Assembly (NCBI GenBank): GCA_041390825.1
Contig: JAWKPF010000004.1
Span: forward strand, 1-64,000
Length of the DNA: 64,000 bases
Origin: Thermomicrobiales bacterium
Lineage (GTDB): Bacteria > Chloroflexota > Chloroflexia > Thermomicrobiales > UBA6265
Direction: 5' to 3'
The notes under the pieces are model-generated. The model did not search any database. It worked only from the letters and a program-made list of their open reading frames with translations, and was not told the DNA's origin. Below are positions 59,313 to 64,000 of the stretch, in pieces. The position numbers were made by a program, and so were the translations under genes. Position 1 is the stretch's first letter. Each line of letters begins with the position of its first letter.

Positions 59313-60569
59313 ATGAAACGTTCGAGCTCGGTTCGACGCGATCCGGATTTTCAGAAGCTCTGGTTTGGGCAAACGGTTTCGGTGTTCGGTTCGCTGATCA
59401 GCCGAATCGCCATTCCGTTCCTGGCGGTCATCGAGCTCGATGCCACCCCCTTCGATATGGCAGCGCTTGGGATCGCCGCGCTGCTGCCAGGCTTCATCGT
59501 GGGGTTGGTGGCGGGCGCGTGGATCGACCGGCGCAAACGAAGACCGGTGATGATCGGCGCGGACCTCGGGCGCGCCGCGGTGCTCCTCACGGTGCCGGTC
59601 CTGGCGCTCTCCGATCACCTGCAAATCTGGCACCTCTTGATCGTCTCTGGTTTGCTGAGCATCCTGTCGATGCTGTTCGATATCGCCTATCAGAGCTACC
59701 TGCCGGGATTGGTCGGCCGTGACCGGCTGATCGAAGGCAACAGCACGCTTACCGCGACCGAATCGGTTGCGGAGTTCGGTTCGTTTTCCATCGGCGGCTG
59801 GTTGGTGCAGATCTTCACCGCGCCGTTTGCCCTGCTGGTCGATGCGGTCACCTTTCTCCTGTCTGCAGCCGCGATCCGCAAGATCGAGCTGCCGGAGGAG
59901 ATCGAACGAGACGAAGCGGTCGACACGTCGCTGGTGGAAGAAGCAGTCGCCGGTTTCAGCTACGTGCGTGACGATGGTGTCATGCGCGTGTTGGCGATCG
60001 CGCAAGCGCTCCTCAGCCTGAGCCACGGAATGACGACCACGGTCTTCTTTCTGTTCGTGGTCGACACGCTCGGATTCGAAACTGGGCCACTGGGAATGAT
60101 CTTCGCCTTTGGCGGAATCGCTTCGCTGGGGGCAGCGCTCGTTTCCGGTAGGCTCTATGGCGCCGGACACCACCTGCTGCGCATGTCGTTCCTGCTCTTT
60201 TTCGTCGCATCCGCAAACGCGCTCCTTCCGTTCGCCCATACGGCGAACTGGATCGCGGTTGTACTCCTGCTCATACCCCAGCTCCTATCCGACCCCGCCG
60301 AAACGATCTTCAACATTCACAGCACCACCTTACGGCAGGTACTCGCGCCGGACGCCTGGCTGGGACGCATCAATGGATCGTTTCGGGTGCTGGAAGTCGG
60401 GGCGGTCATCGTTGGATCGCTGATCGCCGCATGGACCGGAGAGCATCTCGGCTTGCGCGCCACGATGTGGTTGGCCGCCGGACTCGTCGCACTTGGCGGA
60501 TTCGCTTGCCTGCTTGGAAGCCGGCGAGAACCGATTGCGGCGAGCGTGCTCCTGGAGGAATCGGTATGA
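59313..60569 (+). CDS. MFS transporter
   Basis: 418 residues from the ATG at 59313 (GAAGG upstream); an in-frame GTG 18 codons earlier falls within the end of the hairpin at 59202-59256. About twelve hydrophobic segments, motif A WIDRRKRRPVM, and GNSTLTATESVAEFGSFSIGGWLV typical for the MFS_3 (enterobactin exporter-like) group. Substrate unknown. Followed 134 bases later by a similar MFS gene on the same strand. Confidence 0.87.
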   Translation: MKRSSSVRRDPDFQKLWFGQTVSVFGSLISRIAIPFLAVIELDATPFDMAALGIAALLPGFIVGLVAGAWIDRRKRRPVMIGADLGRAAVLLTVPVLALSDHLQIWHLLIVSGLLSILSMLFDIAYQSYLPGLVGRDRLIEGNSTLTATESVAEFGSFSIGGWLVQIFTAPFALLVDAVTFLLSAAAIRKIELPEEIERDEAVDTSLVEEAVAGFSYVRDDGVMRVLAIAQALLSLSHGMTTTVFFLFVVDTLGFETGPLGMIFAFGGIASLGAALVSGRLYGAGHHLLRMSFLLFFVASANALLPFAHTANWIAVVLLLIPQLLSDPAETIFNIHSTTLRQVLAPDAWLGRINGSFRVLEVGAVIVGSLIAAWTGEHLGLRATMWLAAGLVALGGFACLLGSRREPIAASVLLEESV

Positions 60570-60576
60570 GACGTGT

Positions 60577-60597
60577 GTCCAGGGTCCAGCGTCCAGC
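60577..60597. repeat. Short heptamer array GTCCAGG/GTCCAGC
   Basis: Three units, 7 bases after the stop of the MFS gene. Same family as the array at 34602. Confidence 0.75.
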
Positions 60598-60702
60598 ACA
60601 GTCCAAGTCGAGCGCCTTCGTGTTTGGCGATGAGCAGCACATCCGCGTTCCATCGCGGGAGAGCGTGCTTCCCTGCACCCTGGACCCAGGGGACCGGACC
60701 CG

Positions 60703-61992
60703 ATGACCACGCACTCCTACCGACAGGTTCTGCGGAACACCCAATTCAAGAATCTCTGGGCCGGGAACTTCTTCTCTGGATTGGGAGAATCCGTCGGACA
60801 GGTGGCGTTGCCGCTGCTGGTCTACGACATGACCAGTTCTGCCGCGCTCATGAGCGTCATCTTCGTCTTGCAAATGCTGCCGCGCGCGATTCTCTCGCCC
60901 TTTGCCGGAGTGCTGGCGGACAACCTCGACCGCCGCGGCATCATGCTCGTCGCGAATGCCCTTCGTGCTGGATCCATCGCGTTTGTGCCATTCGTCGACA
61001 CACCTTCCCAACTCGGTGTCATCGCCGTCTTGCTCGGGATTGGGCAGACCTTCGCCATGCCAGCCAGCCTGGCCGTACTGCCGACGATCGTGGAACCAGA
61101 CGCATTGGTGCCGTCGCTCTCGTTCGTGCAAGTCACCGGCGCCATCACGCGCATCGTCGGCCCGGCGCTCGGTGCCGCGATCGTAGGAATTGCCGGGCCC
61201 CGTCCGCCGTTTGTCCTGCAAGCGATCTGCTACGCCATCGCCATTGCCTGGATCTGGCGCCTGGTGCTCCCAGCGGGCGACCGGGGTTCGCGCAGTCGGT
61301 TCGGCGTGATCGCGCGCAACTCGACCCACGAGATGCGCCAGGGATTTCACACGATTTGGACCACTCCGATCCTCCGCGGCGTGTGCATCACGGAAGGTCT
61401 CTGGTCGCTGATCTTCGGAGTGCTGTCGATCACCCTGGTCGTCTACTTCGAGGAAACGCTCGATCTTGGGAACCGCGCCGACTTCCTCTATGGTTTGCTG
61501 GCCGTTGCGATGAGCACTGGCGCCGTGATCGGCGCGCTCACCGCCAGCCGGCTGGAACGGCGTACCGGACGCGCGAACATGCTTTTCCTTGGCTATCTCG
61601 GGCCACTCATCATGGTTCCGGCCGTGCTCGAACCGCCGATTCCTGTGCTCTATCTGCTTGCATTTCTCTTTGGGCTGGCCGACGCGTGGGCCGTGATCGC
61701 CATGCAGGCATACATGGCCGAATGGACCGCCGACGAGATGCGGGGACGGGTCTACGCCATCTGGGGAGGGGTGATTGCAGCGTCGGCGCTCGTCTCCTTT
61801 GCCGTCATCGGCCAGATCACCGATGTGCTCGGACCACCGCTCACCGTCGCGCTTGCCGGCCTGGTGGTTGGGCTCGGCGGCCCCGTCGCGCTGGTGACCA
61901 CCGGCGCGTTGCGCTCTGTGCTGCATGGCGTTCCCCCGCATCTGCCGGTGAACGACATACCGGCCAGGGATGAAGCCCACTCGATCGGGTAG
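60703..61992 (+). CDS. MFS transporter
   Basis: 429 residues, about twelve hydrophobic segments: NLWAGNFFSGLGESVGQVALPLLVYDM, motif A VLADNLDRRGIML and SFVQVTGAITRIVGPALGAAIVG. Close in type to the preceding MFS gene and likely a duplicate. Ribosome site weak (GGACCGGACCCG). It could be a pair of exporters; no regulator is next to them. Confidence 0.87.
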   Translation: MTTHSYRQVLRNTQFKNLWAGNFFSGLGESVGQVALPLLVYDMTSSAALMSVIFVLQMLPRAILSPFAGVLADNLDRRGIMLVANALRAGSIAFVPFVDTPSQLGVIAVLLGIGQTFAMPASLAVLPTIVEPDALVPSLSFVQVTGAITRIVGPALGAAIVGIAGPRPPFVLQAICYAIAIAWIWRLVLPAGDRGSRSRFGVIARNSTHEMRQGFHTIWTTPILRGVCITEGLWSLIFGVLSITLVVYFEETLDLGNRADFLYGLLAVAMSTGAVIGALTASRLERRTGRANMLFLGYLGPLIMVPAVLEPPIPVLYLLAFLFGLADAWAVIAMQAYMAEWTADEMRGRVYAIWGGVIAASALVSFAVIGQITDVLGPPLTVALAGLVVGLGGPVALVTTGALRSVLHGVPPHLPVNDIPARDEAHSIG

Positions 61993-62052
61993 AATCTGCA
62001 CGATGCGCGTCCGGCCAGTTGCCGGTCGAATTCAGCACGTCCGAGGGAAGAG

Positions 62053-62502
62053 ATGGGCATTTTCAGCCGGCAGAAGATCAATCCGGGACAACCCTGGTGG
62101 ACTGTGAACCGCAAGAAGCCCGTGCCGAAGAAGGTCGACGGCTATCGCTTCTCGCTCAAGGGTTCTCCCCGGCATTACGAAGATGTCCTTCGCATCATCG
62201 AAGCCGACCCCAAGGCGACGGTCTACTTCGGAGAAGCGCTGACCTATGAGCGCGGCGCTGGTGTCGCGCTGTGGCGTGTCAACGCCGAGAGCTTCGATTG
62301 GCTGCCCAAGCTCTACAACTGGTGGGCGGAAGCCGAGCGCATCGAGCCGGTCGTCTCCACCTTCCACCTCTACCTTCCCTCGAATTCAAAGTACCCGGCG
62401 GTCGATTTGCGCACCCAAACCCCGGCCGAAGTCGAGCGATACATCAAGGCCTACGCCCCGCAGTCGGAAGCGCAAGTCCAGGCGGAATCGAGGCGGATCT
62501 AG
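62053..62502 (+). CDS. Hypothetical protein
   Basis: 149 residues, GAGGGAAGAG before the ATG. Aromatic-rich sequence with QPWWTVNRKKPVPKK, VYFGEALTYERGAGVALWRV and LYNWWAEAERIEP. No family recognised. Its stop codon is followed 2 bases later by a GGCAAYA heptamer array. Confidence 0.6.
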   Translation: MGIFSRQKINPGQPWWTVNRKKPVPKKVDGYRFSLKGSPRHYEDVLRIIEADPKATVYFGEALTYERGAGVALWRVNAESFDWLPKLYNWWAEAERIEPVVSTFHLYLPSNSKYPAVDLRTQTPAEVERYIKAYAPQSEAQVQAESRRI

Positions 62503-62504
62503 AA

Positions 62505-62525
62505 GGCAACAGGCAATAGGCAAAA
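62505..62525. repeat. Heptamer array GGCAACA/GGCAATA
   Basis: Three units, reverse complement of the TTGCC array at 62707-62741. Confidence 0.8.
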
Positions 62526-62706
62526 GTGAAAAGCTGAACTTCGCAGCGTTGCTTTGCCGAGCCTCCCGTATACGAAATCCGGGTGTTGCCGAGGGGTATA
62601 GCCCAGCGTTTCAACGGTGGGATTTCGCGGACAGACGGTGTGCCGCCCCTGTGAGTCAGGTCTGATTCCGTATCAGATCTCCCCTCCGCCGATTACCCCT
62701 CTATCT

Positions 62707-62741
62707 CTTGCCCATTGCCCTTTGCCTGTTGCCCATTGCCT
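62707..62741. repeat. Heptamer array CTTGCCC/ATTGCCC
   Basis: Five units CTTGCCC, ATTGCCC, TTTGCCT, GTTGCCC, ATTGCCT, then a decayed CTTCCTC. With 62505-62525 it flanks a 181-base stretch as inverted copies. Confidence 0.85.
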
Positions 62742-62833
62742 CTTCCTCCGCCCGTTCCCTCAAAACACCAAACACCCGCCCCAGTAGACCGGGACGGGTG
62801 CTATTCGAGAGATTCTGGCTTCGTTCGAATGCC

Positions 62834-63115
62834 CTAATCAGCAGTGGCCTTAGATTCGATCAGCATCACGGTCTCGATCTCGACGATCGGGAGTCGTTCT
62901 GGATGGACTTTCCAGCAATCAGCTACTGACTCGGTCGCCTGACAGTTCGCCGCATCCCCGGCCCCGTGAATCGCCCAGCCGATATTGCATCGCCACGACG
63001 GCTGGTCGGGATCGATAGGATTCGAACGACACCTGGCAAGCATGGGGCAACCGAACTGACCCGAGTCCTCCACCGGCTCTTCGACCACGAAGAGCCCGCG
63101 CCGGCCGCGGCTCAT
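62834..63115 (-). CDS. Small Cys-rich hypothetical protein
   Basis: 93 residues from the ATG at 63115 (GGAAGG upstream; the open frame goes 24 codons further). Five Cys in the order FGCPMLARC...WRCNIGW...NCQ...DCWK recall the four-Cys CPYLG-type metal-binding motif common in Chloroflexota surface or regulatory proteins. It follows a 219-base gap upstream that holds two palindromes. Confidence 0.55.
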   Translation of the reverse strand: MSRGRRGLFVVEEPVEDSGQFGCPMLARCRSNPIDPDQPSWRCNIGWAIHGAGDAANCQATESVADCWKVHPERLPIVEIETVMLIESKATAD

Positions 63116-63210
63116 AGTTGACACCTTCCCGTGTCCGTGCGCTCCCGCAACTCTGCCGAAAGCTGCCTGGATTTCGGGTGAAATCACGTACGTTATGCGG
63201 TGCTGTCATA

Positions 63211-63228
63211 ATCGGCGAACTCGCCGAT
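63211..63228. promoter_or_regulatory. Palindrome ATCGGCGA-AC-TCGCCGAT
   Basis: Perfect 8+8 inverted repeat with a 2-base centre, 96 bases before the Cys-rich gene start on the minus strand and near an ACGTACGT site. Size fits a repressor dimer site. Confidence 0.4.
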
Positions 63229-63334
63229 CACATTCGCTCCGCACCTTCAGCCAGCATTGGGAGATGGGCTTTGCACGTCCGATATAGCCCATCGAACCCA
63301 GTATACACAACCATTTCACAATCTCTTCAGATTG

Positions 63335-63841
63335 TCAGACCGATGCTTCCCCGTGGTCGATCCTGCGGCGCAAACGCCCACCGGCCGAGCGGACCGCCCG
63401 TCCCACCCCACGCGCGGTCCGGCGCGCCCCGGATTTGACGAGGTAGATCGACGTGTCGCGTACGGTGCGCAGGTCTTCGGCGAAGTCCTCGTCGCGCAAT
63501 CCAGCGCGCTCCAGATGCTCTTCTCGCACCTCTACGGGCGACTGCGCCAGCGCGAACCGCAAGCCCAGCAGCGCCACGAGCAAGTCGTCGAGCTGACCAA
63601 GCACCGGAATGAAGCCGGGAATCAGGTCGATCGGCGAAATGACATAGGCGCCACCCGCCACAAGCGCGCTTCGCGCCTCCAACGGAACGCGATCGTCTCG
63701 CAACATATTCGCCGCAAGCCGGCCGTACCGGGGCAAGCGCCGCACACTCGCCTTGAAACGCGCCATGATGCGGTCGTATTCGGTGACTGGCTCCTCGAAT
63801 GGACGCTCGCCCTCAGAACCAAGACTCTCGTCGGTTTCCAT
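63335..63841 (-). CDS. DUF1232 family protein
   Basis: 168 residues. DUF1232 core at about 45-95: RLAANMLRDDRVPLEARSALVAGGAYVISPIDLIPGFIPVLGQLDDLLVALLGL, with the typical Pro-Ile-Asp-Leu-Ile-Pro turn and membrane-like helix. The C-terminal part is basic (RRTARGVGRAVRS). Function unknown; the family (YkvA-like) is small and membrane-associated. The start lies 3 bases after the stop of the partial gene on the same strand, so they are coupled. Confidence 0.88.
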   Translation of the reverse strand: METDESLGSEGERPFEEPVTEYDRIMARFKASVRRLPRYGRLAANMLRDDRVPLEARSALVAGGAYVISPIDLIPGFIPVLGQLDDLLVALLGLRFALAQSPVEVREEHLERAGLRDEDFAEDLRTVRDTSIYLVKSGARRTARGVGRAVRSAGGRLRRRIDHGEASV

Positions 63842-63844
63842 GGG

Positions 63845-64000
63845 CTAGTCCGCCGCCGCGGTCGAAGGCGCCGATTCCACAGCTGGTGGCAGCGCCGGGA
63901 ACGGACCTTGCGCCTGGTCGATCCACCCCTTCATGATCTTGCTCAGGTGACCTGCTCCCACGATCGGATCGGTCGGCGCGGCGTAGATCGCCGGGTGCAG
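63845..64000 (-). CDS. C-terminal end of an unrecognised protein, 5' end outside window
   Basis: The frame gives LHPAIYAAPTDPIVGAGHLSKIMKG, then WIDQAQGPFPALPPAVES and ends APSTAAAD. The gene enters from the right window edge. The tail is Ala/Pro-rich. No family can be assigned from 51 residues. Confidence 0.5.
   Translation of the reverse strand: MHPAIYAAPTDPIVGAGHLSKIMKGWIDQAQGPFPALPPAVESAPSTAAAD

Noticed and set aside
1..64000. tRNA or rRNA genes
   Set aside because: No cloverleaf with a GTTCRANNC loop or rRNA-like stretch was recognised by eye; a covariance-model scan could still find one.

Overview
The window reads as a high-GC bacterial chromosome segment, most probably from the Chloroflexota, class Thermomicrobia or a relative. 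This placement is an inference from gene style: secreted proteins that begin their mature part with ATPTP-like sequence, F420/LLM-type oxidoreductases, S-Me-THD (DUF917) and DUF1028 proteins, fused zinc-ribbon and anti-sigma architectures, and many heptanucleotide arrays between genes. I saw no rRNA, tRNA, CRISPR array, insertion sequence with a transposase, prophage module or replication origin. It looks like ordinary chromosome with a high load of small intergenic repeats and several decaying genes.

Layout. 1-6.4 kb: a MutS-like ATPase (cut by the window edge), a Tat-exported DsrE-like protein, an M20 peptidase, YggT, CoxG-like, Nudix and DUF917 proteins. 6.9-11.1 kb: two alpha/beta hydrolases, one membrane-anchored and one secreted with a Thr/Pro repeat linker. 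11.2-16.3 kb: a tight minus-strand run, DMT transporter > PPK2 polyphosphate kinase > flavin reductase > HpaB-type flavin monooxygenase > RidA > DUF1028, which looks like a catabolic operon built on a two-component hydroxylase. 16.4-17.9 kb: an ECF sigma factor followed by a zinc-finger anti-sigma-like domain fused to an O6-alkylguanine-DNA alkyltransferase, which I consider the most interesting system here. 18-23.2 kb: a double-CAP secreted protein and a large LuxR-type ATPase regulator. 24-27 kb: heptamer arrays and a class A penicillin-binding protein. 27.7-38.3 kb: fatty-acid synthesis genes (two FabF, one with an N-terminal zinc ribbon, and FabD) interspersed with DinB, nitronate monooxygenase-like, U32-like, SelA-like and ACC-deaminase-like genes and a fragment of an amino-acid ABC ATPase.

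38.6-48 kb: a very large secreted SH3-domain protein with a lysozyme-like N-terminus, a PadR/MFS operon with an obvious operator, a second LuxR-type regulator, a frameshifted SnoaL gene and a secreted cupredoxin-like protein. 48.5-52.6 kb: a frameshifted enolase-superfamily gene, DinB, metallo-beta-lactamase-fold lactonase-like and SDR genes, and an internally deleted Abi-like gene. 52.7-56.7 kb: a sugar ABC transporter (ATPase > permease > binding protein) divergent from an LLM oxidoreductase. 57.1-64 kb: a PAP2-phosphatase/kinase-like fusion, two MFS exporters, small hypotheticals and a DUF1232 protein.

Three themes recur. Gene decay is visible in four places (GlnQ fragment, SnoaL, enolase, Abi-like). 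Heptamer tandem arrays of several sequence families start within a few bases of stop codons. Regulatory and structural domains are fused to enzymes (anti-sigma finger + MGMT, zinc ribbon + FabF, PAP2 + kinase-like).
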